Of a DNA stretch of 64,000 nucleotides, positions 15,932 to 26,760 are shown piece after piece (the first letter of the stretch is position 1; every line of letters begins with the position of its first letter). The position numbers were made by a program, and so were the translations under genes. The DNA comes from Streptomyces sp. NBC_00557. Its GTDB lineage: Bacteria > Actinomycetota > Actinomycetes > Streptomycetales > Streptomycetaceae. A model generated the notes under the pieces. The model was not told the DNA's origin, did no database searches, and saw only the letters and a program-made list of their open reading frames with translations. Location: assembly GCF_036345995.1 (NCBI RefSeq), contig NZ_CP107796.1, positions 6,448,001 through 6,512,000 of the forward strand. The letters run 5' to 3'.

Positions 15932-17547
15932 ACCCCGCGATCACCCTGGCCGCCGGTGAGGCGAGCCAGCACCGGCCGCTGATCATCACCCTGTTCGCGG
16001 TGTTCGTCGCCGCGACCCTCGTCATCACCGTCTGGGCGGGCCGCCAGACCAAGGACGCCGCCGACTTCTACGCCGGCGGACGGCAGTTCACCGGCTTCCA
16101 GAACGGCCTCGCCGTCTCCGGCGACTACATGTCCGCCGCGTCCTTCCTCGGCATCGCCGGCGCCATCGCCCTGTTCGGCTACGACGGCTTCCTGTACTCC
16201 ATCGGCTTCCTCGTCGCCTGGCTCGTCGCGCTGCTCCTGGTCGCCGAGCCGCTGCGCAACTCCGGCCGCTACACCATGGGCGACGTGCTGGCCTACCGGA
16301 TGCGCCAGCGCCCGGTGCGCACCGCCGCCGGCACCTCCACGATCGTGGTCTCGATCTTCTACCTGCTCGCCCAGATGGCCGGCGCCGGCGTCCTCGTCTC
16401 GCTGCTGCTCGGCATCACCAGCGACGCGGGCAAGATCGGCATCGTCGCCCTGGTCGGCGTCCTGATGATCGTGTACGTCACCATCGGCGGCATGAAGGGC
16501 ACCACCTGGGTCCAGATGGTCAAGGCGGTGCTGCTGATCGCGGGCGCCGTGCTGCTGACCTTCCTGGTCCTGCTGAAGTTCCACTTCAACGTCTCCGACC
16601 TGCTCGGCAAGGCCGCCGACAACAGCGGCAAGGGCGCGGCGTTCCTGGAACCGGGCCTGAAGTACGGCGCCACCGGCACGACCAAGCTGGACTTCATCTC
16701 GCTCGGCATCGCCCTGGTCCTCGGCACCGCGGGCCTGCCGCACATCCTGATCCGCTTCTACACCGTTCCCTCGGCCAGGGCCGCCCGTAAGTCGGTCATC
16801 TGGGCGATCGGCCTGATCGGCGTCTTCTACCTGATGACCCTGGCCCTCGGCTTCGGCGCCGCCGCGCTGATCAAACCGGACGAGATCATCGCCTCCAACA
16901 AGGCCGGCAACACCGCCGCGCCCCTGCTCGCCCTCCACCTCGGCGGGGTGGACTCCAACTGGGGCGCGATCCTGCTCGCCACCATCTCGGCGGTCGCCTT
17001 CGCCACGATCCTCGCCGTCGTCGCCGGTCTCACCCTGGCCTCCTCCTCGTCCTTCGCGCACGACATCTACGCGAACGTGATCAAGAAGGGGCAGGCCACC
17101 GAGAAACAGGAGATCGGCGCGGCCCGCTGGGCGACCGTCGGCATCGGCGCCGTCTCGATCCTCCTCGGCGCCCTGGCCCGCGACCTGAACGTGGCCGGCC
17201 TGGTCGCCCTCGCCTTCGCCGTCGCCGCCTCCGCCAACCTGCCGACCATCCTCTACAGCCTGTTCTGGAAGCGGTTCACCACCGCGGGCGCCCTGTGGTC
17301 GATCTACGGCGGCCTGGTCACCGCGGTCGGCCTGGTGCTGTTCTCCCCGGTGGTCTCCGGCAGCCCGGCCTCGATGTTCCCCGACGTCGACTTCCACTGG
17401 TTCCCGCTGGAGAACCCCGGCATCATCTCCATCCCGGTCGGCTTCCTGCTCGGCGTCCTGGGCACCCTCCTCTCCAAGGAGGTCCCGGACACCGGCAAGT
17501 ACGCCGAACTGGAGGTGCGGTCCCTGACCGGCACCGGGGCACACTGA
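15928..17547 (+). CDS. Cation/acetate symporter (SSS family, ActP-like)
   Basis: A 539-residue protein with 13 predicted membrane helices. Family signatures are present: FYAGGRQFTGFQNGLAVSGD near residue 50 with the Na+-site region, GRYTMGDVLAYRMRQRPVR near 110, and LPHILIRFYTVPSARAARKS near 270. These strongly resemble ActP, which takes up acetate and other short monocarboxylates with a cation. It is cotranscribed with the DUF485 gene and followed by a large hairpin. No acetyl-CoA synthetase gene is adjacent. Confidence 0.92.
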   Translation: MNPAITLAAGEASQHRPLIITLFAVFVAATLVITVWAGRQTKDAADFYAGGRQFTGFQNGLAVSGDYMSAASFLGIAGAIALFGYDGFLYSIGFLVAWLVALLLVAEPLRNSGRYTMGDVLAYRMRQRPVRTAAGTSTIVVSIFYLLAQMAGAGVLVSLLLGITSDAGKIGIVALVGVLMIVYVTIGGMKGTTWVQMVKAVLLIAGAVLLTFLVLLKFHFNVSDLLGKAADNSGKGAAFLEPGLKYGATGTTKLDFISLGIALVLGTAGLPHILIRFYTVPSARAARKSVIWAIGLIGVFYLMTLALGFGAAALIKPDEIIASNKAGNTAAPLLALHLGGVDSNWGAILLATISAVAFATILAVVAGLTLASSSSFAHDIYANVIKKGQATEKQEIGAARWATVGIGAVSILLGALARDLNVAGLVALAFAVAASANLPTILYSLFWKRFTTAGALWSIYGGLVTAVGLVLFSPVVSGSPASMFPDVDFHWFPLENPGIISIPVGFLLGVLGTLLSKEVPDTGKYAELEVRSLTGTGAH

Positions 17548-17552
17548 CCTTC

Positions 17553-17599
17553 CGCGGCCGCGTCGGCAAGGGACTGTACGGTCCTACGACGCGGCCGCG
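17553..17599 (+). terminator. 13-base-arm hairpin after the symporter gene
   Basis: CGCGGCCGCGTCG (17553-17565) and CGACGCGGCCGCG (17587-17599) are perfectly complementary. The 21-base loop contains a smaller GGAC/GTCC stem. It begins 6 bases after the symporter stop. There is no T-run, so it may act as an intrinsic terminator of the T-poor kind common in Streptomyces or as an RNA stabiliser. Confidence 0.7.
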
Positions 17600-17698
17600 C
17601 CGCACCTCGTCGGATCAAGCTGCTGTCGTTGTCGGTGGCGTCACGTAGGCTCGCAGGTGACGGAACACGATGGCCGGGACTTCAGGGAGGGGGCCTGC

Positions 17699-18688
17699 GT
17701 GCTCATCGACACCTACGGCCGAGTGGCCACCGACCTGAGGGTCTCGCTGACCGACCGGTGCAACCTGCGGTGCACGTACTGCATGCCCGAGGAGGGCCTG
17801 CAGTGGCTCGCCAAGCCCGACCTGCTCACCGACGACGAGATCGTCCGCCTCATCGACATCGCCGTGCGCACGCTCGGCATCGAGGAGGTCCGCTTCACCG
17901 GCGGTGAGCCCCTGCTGCGGCCGGGCCTGGTCGGGATCGTCGAGCGCGTGGCGGCGCTGACCCCCCGTCCCCAGATGTCCCTCACCACCAACGGCATCGG
18001 CCTCAGGCGCACCGCGGCCGCCCTGAAGGCCGCGGGCCTGGACCGGGTCAACGTCTCCCTGGACACCCTGCGCCCGGGCGTCTTCAAGACCCTGACCCGC
18101 CGCGACCGCCACAAGGACGTCCTCGAAGGACTCCAGGCCGCCCGCGACGCCGGTCTGACCCCCGTCAAGGTCAACTCGGTCCTGATGCCGGGCCTGAACG
18201 ACGACGAGGCCCCCGACCTGCTCGCCTGGGCCGTGGAGCACGACTACGAACTGCGGTTCATCGAGCAGATGCCGCTCGACGCCCAGCACGGCTGGAAGCG
18301 CGAGGGGATGGTCACCGCCGGGGACATCCTCGCCTCCCTGCGCACCCGCTTCGACCTCACCCCCGAAGGCGCCGAGGCACGCGGCTCGGCCCCGGCGGAG
18401 CGCTGGCTGGTGGACGGCGGGCCGCACCGGGTCGGCGTCATCGCCTCGGTCACCCGCCCCTTCTGCGCGGCCTGCGACCGCACCCGGCTCACAGCCGACG
18501 GCCAGATACGGACCTGCCTGTTCGCCACCGAGGAGACCGACCTGCGCGCGGCCCTGCGCTCCGGCGCCCCGGACGAGGAGATCGCCCGCATCTGGAAGCT
18601 GGCCATGTGGGGCAAGAAGGCGGGGGCGGGCCTGGACGACCCGTCGTTCGTGCAGCCGGACCGGCCGATGTCGGCGATCGGCGGCTAG
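17699..18688 (+). CDS. moaA: GTP 3',8-cyclase MoaA (molybdenum cofactor synthesis)
   Basis: A 329-residue radical SAM enzyme for the first step of molybdopterin synthesis (GTP to the 3',8-cyclised intermediate). The N-terminal cluster motif is CNLRCTYC (Cys 21, 25, 28) and the SAM motif is FTGGEPLL. The C-terminal second cluster is CAACDRTR followed by the third Cys in IRTC. The protein ends SAIGG, the required Gly-Gly tail. I chose the GTG at 17699, preceded by GGGAGGGGG; a GTG at 17657 adds 14 poorly conserved residues. No other moa gene is nearby. Confidence 0.95.
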   Translation: MLIDTYGRVATDLRVSLTDRCNLRCTYCMPEEGLQWLAKPDLLTDDEIVRLIDIAVRTLGIEEVRFTGGEPLLRPGLVGIVERVAALTPRPQMSLTTNGIGLRRTAAALKAAGLDRVNVSLDTLRPGVFKTLTRRDRHKDVLEGLQAARDAGLTPVKVNSVLMPGLNDDEAPDLLAWAVEHDYELRFIEQMPLDAQHGWKREGMVTAGDILASLRTRFDLTPEGAEARGSAPAERWLVDGGPHRVGVIASVTRPFCAACDRTRLTADGQIRTCLFATEETDLRAALRSGAPDEEIARIWKLAMWGKKAGAGLDDPSFVQPDRPMSAIGG

Positions 18689-18689
18689 G

Positions 18690-18719
18690 AGCAAGCCCTC
18701 TAGGGGCAAGCCCTCTAGG
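18690..18719. repeat. 15-base direct repeat at the end of moaA
   Basis: GCAAGCCCTCTAGG occurs at 18691-18704 and again at 18706-18719, a 15-base period. The second copy contains the stop codon (TAG on the minus strand) of the convergent small gene. It looks like a recent short duplication. Confidence 0.6.
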
Positions 18720-18933
18720 CCCCTTCGGGCTCCTGCCAGTCCGCGAACTTCACCACGTCCTTCAGGAAGCCCCTGACCCCGAGGAACTGCGAGAGATGCT
18801 CGCGGTGCTCCTCGCACGCGAGCCATGTCTTGCGCCGCTCCGGCGTATGGATCTTCGGGTTGTTCCACGCCAGCACCCACACGGCGTCGGCACGGCAGCC
18901 CTTGGCGGAGCAGATCGGGGTCTCGGCACTCAC
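18715..18933 (-). CDS. Small conserved protein with Cys/His metal-like motif
   Basis: A 72-residue protein read from the GTG at 18933 (MSAETPICSAKGCRADAVWV as translated). It contains C-x4-C near residues 8-13 and CEEHREH near 40-46, a possible zinc site, plus WNNPKIHTPERRKTW between. It is strongly conserved in Streptomyces as I recall, without a known function. No clear ribosome site precedes the start. The region upstream on this strand (18939-18990) is a purine-rich low-complexity stretch. Its stop lies inside a short direct repeat behind moaA. Confidence 0.75.
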   Translation of the reverse strand: MSAETPICSAKGCRADAVWVLAWNNPKIHTPERRKTWLACEEHREHLSQFLGVRGFLKDVVKFADWQEPEGA

Positions 18934-19194
18934 GGGTTCGTCTCGGTTGTCGTTTCGGCTTGTCGTCTTGGTCTGTGTCTTGGTCTGTCGACGGAACAGG
19001 GCTCAAACAAGGCGACGCCGAGCAGCCACGGGGGGAGCTGCCCGGCGTCGGTCCGTCGCTCCGACGGGGGATGCGGAGCGCGTATGCAGTATGTCACGGC
19101 AACCCCGCCGCCCGGCACTGGAACGGCACATCGATCTGAGCATTTCTTGAGGTTGCCGGGCGACGACGTTCCGCTTCCCGCGCATGCGCCGTGG

Positions 19195-19581
19195 TCACCC
19201 GGGGTCGCTCCGCTCACCCGCCCCCGTCGGGTGCGCCGCCGTGTCCCCGGGGACGGACTCCGCCCGCGTCTCCTCCGCCCGCGGCGGCGTGATCATCGGC
19301 CGCATCGGCGTGGTGATGAACGTCGAGGGAAGGGACGGCGGCCGCTCCCGGCCGGCGTTCGCGATCACCACGGCGACATAGGGCAGCACCGCCCCGGCGA
19401 CGAGCGCCACGATGGCGACGTACCGCTCGACATTCCACAAGGAGACCGCGAGGATCACCGACACCGTACGGATCGTCATCGAGATGACGTACCGCCGCTG
19501 CCGGCCCCGCACGTCCTCGGCGAGACCCGTCCGGGCTCCGGTGATCCGGAACACCTGGACGCCGCCGTGCTGTTTCCGCAT
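19195..19581 (-). CDS. DUF3099 membrane protein
   Basis: A 128-residue protein beginning MRKQHGGVQVFRITGARTGL. The ITGAR...LAEDVRGRQRRYVISMTIRTV segment is the DUF3099 signature. Two adjacent membrane helices follow (about residues 35-50 and 57-77), then a Pro/Arg/Thr-rich C-terminal tail of about 45 residues. The family is restricted to actinobacteria and its function is unknown. It is divergent from the GlsB-like gene, sharing a 201-base promoter region. Confidence 0.85.
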   Translation of the reverse strand: MRKQHGGVQVFRITGARTGLAEDVRGRQRRYVISMTIRTVSVILAVSLWNVERYVAIVALVAGAVLPYVAVVIANAGRERPPSLPSTFITTPMRPMITPPRAEETRAESVPGDTAAHPTGAGERSDPG

Positions 19582-19782
19582 CACAGTCCACCATCCGCCC
19601 GCATCGGAATCTCCCCGACCCTCCAACGTTACGCCGCGCCCGCACCGCTCACGAGACCGGGTCACCCGCTGCCTGCGGTGATGCGTGGCCGGCGCCCGTA
19701 CGGGGGACCACGACATGCGCCGTACGGGCGACCGACCCACACTGGCCGTAATGCTCACGTCGAGCCGTACGAGGAGGCAGCC

Positions 19783-20070
19783 ATGGGCTGGTTGTGGGCG
19801 ATCATCGTGGGATTCGTGCTGGGCGTCATAGCCAAGGCCGTCATCCCGGGGAAGCAGCACAGCCCCCTGTGGCTGACCACCATCTGCGGCATGCTCGGCG
19901 CCATCGTGGGCAACGCGGTCGCCCGCGCCGTGGGCGTCGCCTCCACCCGCGGCATCGACTGGAGCCGGCACATCTTCCAGCTGGTGGCCGCGATCATCAT
20001 CGTCGCTGCCGTGGACGCGCTCTACATGGCGACCCTCGGCAAGCGCAAGCAGCAGCGCGCCCGAGCCTGA
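19783..20070 (+). CDS. GlsB/YeaQ/YmgE family stress-response membrane protein
   Basis: A 95-residue protein with three hydrophobic segments: GWLWAIIVGFVLGVIAKAV, TTICGMLGAIVGNAVA and FQLVAAIIIVAAVDALYM. The start has a GAGGAGG site 5 bases upstream. The glycine-rich first helices define this transglycosylase-associated/GlsB family, induced by stress in enterics and Gram-positives, although its molecular role is unknown. The second half is longer than in the enteric proteins. It is worth comparing with the Asp23 (Gls24) cluster at 2-5 kb, since glsB and gls24 are linked in enterococci but separated here. Confidence 0.88.
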   Translation: MGWLWAIIVGFVLGVIAKAVIPGKQHSPLWLTTICGMLGAIVGNAVARAVGVASTRGIDWSRHIFQLVAAIIIVAAVDALYMATLGKRKQQRARA

Positions 20071-20104
20071 CAACGCCGTGCGGGCGGCACCCCCGCCACA
20101 GGCG

Positions 20105-20179
20105 CGGGGCTGTGCCGGTATGCGGCTCCGCCGCGATGGGGGTCCCCTGGGGTCGAGCGAAGCCGAGAACCTGGGGGAG
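20105..20179. repeat. Streptomyces-type intergenic repeat elements
   Basis: Two elements I recall from many Streptomyces genomes lie side by side. The first is a GGGGCTGTGCC...GCGGCTCCGCCGCG element (20105-20135). The second is a GGGGGTCCCC...CTGGGGGAG hairpin-forming element around TCGAGCGAAGCCGAG (20138-20179). They sit between the convergent GlsB-like and tyrS genes, where they can act as terminators. Confidence 0.6.
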
Positions 20180-20232
20180 CAACCAGCGCAGGCGAAGCCG
20201 CAGCCGCCGGATCACCCACGCCCCGACGACGC

Positions 20233-21501
20233 TCAGGCGCCCACGACCTCCACCGCGGCGAGGTTCTTCTTCCCGCGGCGCAGCACCAGCCACCGCCCGT
20301 CCAGCAGGTCCTCGGACGAGGGCACCGCGTCCTCGGAGGCGACCTTCACGTTGTTCACGTAGGCCCCGCCCTCCTTGACCGTCCGCCGCGCGGCGGACTT
20401 GCTGGCGACGAGCCCGACCTCGGCGAACAGGTCCACGACCGCGCCCAGCTCGGCGACCTGGATGTGCGGCACCTCGGACAGCGCGGCCGCCAGCGTCCGT
20501 CCGTCCAGCTCCGCCAGCTCGCCCTGGCCGAACAGGGCGCGCGACGCGGCGATCACCTTGGCCGTGTGGTCGGCGCCGTGCACCAGCGTCGTCAGCTCCT
20601 CGGCGAGCGCCCGCTGCGCGGCCCGTGCCTGCGGCCGCTCCTCGGTCTGCCGCTCCAGCTCCTCGATCTCCTCGCGGGACCTGAAGCTGAAGATGCGCAG
20701 GAACTTCGACACGTCACGGTCGTCCGCGTTGACCCAGAACTGGTAGAACGCGTACGGCGTGGTCATCTCCGGGTCGAGCCAGACCGTGCCGGACTCGGTC
20801 TTGCCGAACTTGGTGCCGTCCGCCTTGGTGATCAGCGGGGTGCCCAGCGCGTGCACCACGGCGTGCGGCTCGACCCGGTGGATCAGGTCGGTGCCCGACG
20901 TGAGGTTGCCCCACTGGTCGCTGCCGCCGGTCTGCAGCGTGCAGCCGTACCGCCGGTACAGCTCCAGGAAGTCCATGCCCTGCAGGATCTGGTAGCTGAA
21001 CTCGGTGTAGCTGATGCCCGCATCCGAGTTCAGCCGCCGGGAGACCGCCTCCTTCGCGATCATCTTGTTGACGCGGAAGTGCTTGCCGATGTCCCGCAGG
21101 AACTCGATGGCCGACAGGCCCTGGGTCCAGTCCAGGTTGTTGACCATGACGGCGGCGTTCGGCCCGTCGAAGTGCAGCAGCGGCTCGATCTGGGCGCGCA
21201 GCCGCTCGACCCAGCCGGCCACCACCTCCGGCGCGTTCAGCGTGCGCTCGGCGGTCGGCTTGGGGTCGCCGATGAGACCCGTGGCACCGCCGACCAGCGC
21301 CAGCGGCCGGTTCCCGGCCTCCTGGATGCGGCGCATCGTGAGGATCTGCACCAGGTTGCCCAGGTGCAGGCTGGGCGCGGTCGGGTCGAAGCCGCAATAG
21401 AACGTGACGGGGCCGTCCGCGAACGCCTTGCGCAGTGCGTCCTCGTCCGTGGAGAGGGCGATGAGCCCACGCCACTTCAGCTCGTCGACGATGTCCGTCA
21501 C
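20233..21501 (-). CDS. tyrS: Tyrosyl-tRNA synthetase
   Basis: A 422-residue class I synthetase, the usual length for bacterial TyrRS. The HIGH-type motif is HLGN (residues 46-49) after FDPTAPSL, and the KMSKS-type motif is KFGKT (231-235). Tyrosine-binding elements include [14 protein letters not shown] near 165 and TGGSDQWGN near 191. An S4 RNA-binding domain occupies the last 65 residues ([19 protein letters not shown]...). I see no clear T-box structure in the 66 bases upstream. It is the essential charging enzyme for tRNA-Tyr. Confidence 0.97.
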   Translation of the reverse strand: MTDIVDELKWRGLIALSTDEDALRKAFADGPVTFYCGFDPTAPSLHLGNLVQILTMRRIQEAGNRPLALVGGATGLIGDPKPTAERTLNAPEVVAGWVERLRAQIEPLLHFDGPNAAVMVNNLDWTQGLSAIEFLRDIGKHFRVNKMIAKEAVSRRLNSDAGISYTEFSYQILQGMDFLELYRRYGCTLQTGGSDQWGNLTSGTDLIHRVEPHAVVHALGTPLITKADGTKFGKTESGTVWLDPEMTTPYAFYQFWVNADDRDVSKFLRIFSFRSREEIEELERQTEERPQARAAQRALAEELTTLVHGADHTAKVIAASRALFGQGELAELDGRTLAAALSEVPHIQVAELGAVVDLFAEVGLVASKSAARRTVKEGGAYVNNVKVASEDAVPSSEDLLDGRWLVLRRGKKNLAAVEVVGA

Positions 21502-21567
21502 GGTTCTCGTGTCTCCTCGATGATCTTCGGGCGGCCGGGTGACACCCGACCACGAACGCCTACGAGG

Positions 21568-22958
21568 TTATACGCCCTGACTGACAGAGCTCATGTTGAA
21601 ATCCGGGATGCGCAGCGGCGGCATCGCGGCCCGGGTGAACCAGTCGCTCCACTCGCGCGGCAGGGTCCTCTCGGTCCGGCCCGCCTCGGTGGCCCGCCGC
21701 AGCAGGTCCACCGGCGACTCGTTGAACCGGAAGTTGTTCACCTGCCCGGTCACCTCGCCGTTCTCCACGAGGTACACGCCGTCCCGGGTCAGGCCGGTGA
21801 GCAGCAGCGTCGCCGGATCGACCTCGCGGATGTACCACAGGCAGGTCAGCAGCAGACCGCGCTCGGTGGCCGCGACCATCTCCTCCAGCGAGCGGTCCTC
21901 CCCGCCGTCCAGGACGAGGTTCCCGAGGGCGGGAGCCACCGGCAGCCCGGTCAGGCCCGCGCTGTGCCGGGTGGTCGTCAGACGCGTGAGGACCCCCTCG
22001 GAGATCCACTCCGTGGCATGGGCCGGCAGCCCGTTGTCGAACACGGACTGGTCGCCGCCGGAGGAGTGGGCGACCACGAAGGGCGGGCATTCCAGGCCCG
22101 GCTCGTTCGGGTCGCTGCGCAGGGTCAGCGGCAGCTCGCACAGCTTCTCGCCCACCCGCGTGCCTCCGCCCGGCCTGGAGAACACCGTCCGGCCCTCGGC
22201 CGCGTCCCGGCCCGACGCCGACCACAGCTGGTAGATCAGCAGGTCCGCGACGGCCGTGGGCGGCAGCAGCGTCTCGTAGCGGCCGGCGGGCAGCTCCACG
22301 CGCCGCTCCGCCCAGCCGAGCCGCACCGCCAGCTCGGCGTCGAGCGCGCCCGGGTCGATGTCCTTGAAGTCCCGGGTGGAGCGGCCCGCCCAGGCCGAGC
22401 GCGTGCGGTCGGGCGACTTGGCGTTCAGCTCCAGCGTGCCGGTGGGCTGGTCGTGGCGCAGCCGCAGCCCGGTGGACGTGCCCAGGTACGTCGACACCAG
22501 CTCGTGGTTGGCGAAGCCGTACAGCTCCCGGCCGCCGGCACGCGCGCGTGCGAACGCCTCGCCCAGCGCCGGCGCGAAGTCGGCGAAGACGGCGGAGGAG
22601 GTCTCGGCCGGCGCGTCCGTGAAGTCCGGCGACGCGGGCACGCCGGCGACCAGCGGCTGCGCGTCCTCGGCGGGCCCGGCGCCGCGCGCGGCGGCCTCCG
22701 CCGCCCGCACCAGCGGCTCCAGCTCCTCGGCGGTGACCGCGGACCGGGACACCACGCCGGAGGCGGTGCCCTCGGCGCCGTCCACGGTCGCGATCACGGT
22801 GAGCGTACGGCCGCGGGTCACGCCGTTCGTGGTCAGCGCGTTGCCCGCCCAGCGCAGGTTGGCGGTGGAGTGCTCGTCGGCGATGACGACGCAGCCGTCG
22901 GCCCGGGACAGCGCCAGCGCCTGCTCGACGATCTCGTGCGGCTTGTTCGTACGGGCGC

Positions 22959-22962
<4 letters not shown>
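21568..22962 (-). CDS. TldE/PmbA-type metallopeptidase subunit
   Basis: A 464-residue TldD/PmbA family protein, second gene of the pair. It lacks the HExxxH zinc motif of its partner, as TldE subunits do, and carries the family N-terminal region (IVEQALALSRADGCVVIADE) and a C-terminal beta-rich domain with LLTGLTRDGVYLVENGEVTG and VNNFRFNESPVDLL. TldD and TldE form a heterodimeric protease that degrades unfolded peptides and in some bacteria matures peptide antibiotics. Its ATG overlaps the tldD stop by 4 bases. Confidence 0.92.
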
Positions 22963-24482
<1,520 letters not shown>

Positions 24483-24730
24483 GGAGGTCTCCCTGCTGTC
24501 GTGGCCTGTCGGCTCCGATCATGTCGTGGCGGCAGCCGGCGGACCACACGTTTCACGCCGTGACCGGGAGCATTCTGTAGGGATCCGACAGCGACTGTCC
24601 TCCGCCACTGTCGGTGCCCGATTGCCCACGGGCCCGGCCGTACCGATAGGTTTCCGATGAAGCCGCCTGTCATCCAGGTGTCCGGGCGGGTTGTCCGGTA
24701 TCTGCAGACCGCTATCGAAAGGGTGATCCG

Positions 24731-25435
24731 TTGAGCCGCTCGGTTCTCGTCACCGGAGGAAACCGGGGCATCGGCCTCGCCATCGCCCGCGCGTTCGCCG
24801 ACGCAGGCGACAAGGTCGCGATCACGTACCGCTCGGGGGAGCCGCCGGCCGGCTTCCTCGCGGTCAAGTGCGACATCACCGACCCGGAGCAGGTGGAGCA
24901 GGCCTACAAGGAGATCGAGGACCAGCACGGTCCGGTCGAGGTCCTGATCGCCAACGCCGGCGTGACCAAGGACCAGCTCCTGATGCGCATGTCCGAGGAG
25001 GACTTCACCTCGGTCATCGACACCAACCTCACCGGCACCTTCCGTGTCGTCAAGCGGGCCAACCGCGGCATGCTGCGCGCCAAGAAGGGCCGCGTCGTCC
25101 TGATCTCCTCGGTGGTGGGCCTGCTCGGCTCCGCCGGCCAGGCGAACTACGCCGCCTCCAAGGCCGCCCTCGTCGGCTTCGCGCGCTCCCTCGCCCGTGA
25201 GCTGGGCTCGCGCAACATCACCTTCAACGTCGTCGCGCCCGGTTTCGTCGACACCGACATGACCAAGGTGCTCAGCGACGAGCAGCGCCAGAGCATCGTC
25301 TCGCAGGTGCCGCTCGGCCGTTACGCGCAGCCGGAGGAGATCGCCGCGACGGTGCGGTTCCTCGCCTCGGACGACGCCTCGTACATCACTGGAGCCGTCA
25401 TCCCCGTTGACGGCGGACTGGGAATGGGTCACTGA
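24731..25435 (+). CDS. fabG: 3-oxoacyl-ACP reductase FabG
   Basis: A 234-residue SDR enzyme that reduces 3-oxoacyl-ACP with NADPH in fatty-acid synthesis. It has the cofactor motif GGNRGIG (9-15), the NAG motif ANAG (74-77) and the catalytic set Ser127, Tyr140, Lys144 (YAASK). The C-terminus PVDGGLGMGH is typical of FabG. The start codon is a TTG, with GAAAGG about 7 bases upstream; no ATG lies in a suitable place. It is followed at 5 bases by fabI, so the two reduction steps of the elongation cycle are encoded together. The 248-base upstream region shows no obvious repeat. Confidence 0.94.
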   Translation: MSRSVLVTGGNRGIGLAIARAFADAGDKVAITYRSGEPPAGFLAVKCDITDPEQVEQAYKEIEDQHGPVEVLIANAGVTKDQLLMRMSEEDFTSVIDTNLTGTFRVVKRANRGMLRAKKGRVVLISSVVGLLGSAGQANYAASKAALVGFARSLARELGSRNITFNVVAPGFVDTDMTKVLSDEQRQSIVSQVPLGRYAQPEEIAATVRFLASDDASYITGAVIPVDGGLGMGH

Positions 25436-25440
25436 TCACC

Positions 25441-26208
25441 ATGAGCGGAATCCTCGAGGGCAAGCGCGTCCTGATCACCGGCGTGCTGATGGAGTCCTCC
25501 ATCGCCTTCCACGCGGCCAAGCTGGCGCAGGAGCAGGGCGCGGAGATCATCCTGACCGCGTTCCCGCGGCCCACGCTGACCGAGCGCATCGCCAAGAAGC
25601 TCCCCAAGCCCACCAAGGTCATCGAGCTGGACGTCACCAACGACGAGCACCTCGGCCGGCTGGCCGACCTCGTCGGCGAGGAGCTGGGCGGCCTCGACGG
25701 CGTCGTGCACTCCATCGGCTTCGCTCCGCAGGACGCGCTGGGCGGCAACTTCCTCAACACGCCGTTCGAGTCCGTGGCCACCGCCATGCACGTCTCGGCG
25801 TTCTCCCTGAAGTCGCTCACCATGGCCTGCCTGCCGCTGATGCAGAACGGCGGCTCGGTCGTCGGCCTCACCTTCGACGCCCAGTACGCCTGGCCGCAGT
25901 ACGACTGGATGGGCCCGGCCAAGGCCGCTCTCGAGGCCACCAACCGCTACATGGCGCGCGACCTGGGCAAGCAGAACATCCGCTGCAACCTCATCTCCGC
26001 GGGCCCGATCGGCTCCATGGCCGCCAAGTCCATCCCGGGCTTCAGCGAGCTGGCCTCCGTCTGGGACACCCGCTCCCCGCTCGAGTGGGACCTGAAGGAC
26101 CCCGAGCCGGCCGGCCGCGGCATCGTCGCCCTGCTCAGCGACTGGTTCCCGAAGACCACCGGCGAGATCATCCACGTCGACGGCGGTCTGCACGCGATCG
26201 GCGCCTGA
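25441..26208 (+). CDS. fabI: Enoyl-ACP reductase FabI (NADH)
   Basis: A 255-residue enoyl reductase of the FabI/InhA class, which performs the last step of the elongation cycle. The N-terminal nucleotide motif is LITGVLMESSIAF, and the catalytic pair with FabI spacing is Tyr154-x6-Lys161 (YDWMGPAK). The substrate-loop region ISAGPIGSMAAKSIPGF and the ending EIIHVDGGLHAIGA are typical. It sits directly behind fabG; a strong terminator follows 28 bases after the stop. Confidence 0.96.
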   Translation: MSGILEGKRVLITGVLMESSIAFHAAKLAQEQGAEIILTAFPRPTLTERIAKKLPKPTKVIELDVTNDEHLGRLADLVGEELGGLDGVVHSIGFAPQDALGGNFLNTPFESVATAMHVSAFSLKSLTMACLPLMQNGGSVVGLTFDAQYAWPQYDWMGPAKAALEATNRYMARDLGKQNIRCNLISAGPIGSMAAKSIPGFSELASVWDTRSPLEWDLKDPEPAGRGIVALLSDWFPKTTGEIIHVDGGLHAIGA

Positions 26209-26236
26209 CCCCCGCCGGGACCGGACGGACAGCCGA

Positions 26237-26264
26237 GGCCCGCACTCCTTCGGGGGTGCGGGCC
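26237..26264 (+). terminator. Terminator after fabG-fabI
   Basis: GGCCCGCACTCC and GGGGTGCGGGCC pair around a TTCG loop, a very stable tetraloop, with one G-T position. It is followed by TTCG. Confidence 0.85.
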
Positions 26265-26409
26265 TTCGCCGTGCACGAGGGCGGGCCGGGGCCGGGCCGC
26301 GTCACCCGTTCGGCCCACCCGCCGGGCGCCCACCGCCCCGCGCGGCACACCCTGGACCTACGCGTCCATCCGCGCGTCCCTCCCCAGCCCGGCCGAGGAG
26401 GTCCCCCTT

Positions 26410-26760
26410 GTGCGCCTGTCCCGCAGCCTCGCCCCGGTGACCGTGGCCCTCGCCCTCGCGCTGTCGCTGCCGTACGACGCGATGCCCCACGCGCGCGTGG
26501 GCGACGCGGAGCACTCCGCGCCGGACCTCTTCGGAGCCGCCTGCCGTACGACCGTCCAGGGCTCCCATGTGGTGGTCTACTGCCACAACCCCTATGTGGA
26601 CACCGATCGCGTGCGTCTGCACATCGAGTGCGCCCGCTGGTGGGACATCGACACGGACAGCGCACCGGTGGACGCCGCGCCGGCCATGACCGTACGGCTC
26701 ACCGGCCGGTGCTGGAAGGAAGTCCGCTCGGTGTGGATCAGCCACCAGAAGGTGCGCTGA
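26410..26760 (+). CDS. Small secreted protein, function unknown
   Basis: A 116-residue protein with a GTG start and a GAGGAGG site 7 bases upstream. Residues 1-27 form a signal peptide (RLSRS, hydrophobic core ending SLPYDAMPHA). The mature part has Cys in GAACRTT, VYCHNPY, IECARWW and TGRCWKE, four in all, suggesting two disulfides. I recognise no family. Its last 23 bases overlap the end of the convergent GntR gene, so the two transcripts are antisense at their 3' ends. Confidence 0.72.
   Translation: MRLSRSLAPVTVALALALSLPYDAMPHARVGDAEHSAPDLFGAACRTTVQGSHVVVYCHNPYVDTDRVRLHIECARWWDIDTDSAPVDAAPAMTVRLTGRCWKEVRSVWISHQKVR

Noticed and set aside
18930..19217. A 95-codon minus-strand frame upstream of the small Cys/His protein
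   Set aside because: It has no ribosome site or recognisable domain, and overlaps a low-complexity purine-rich stretch that is more likely leader or spacer.
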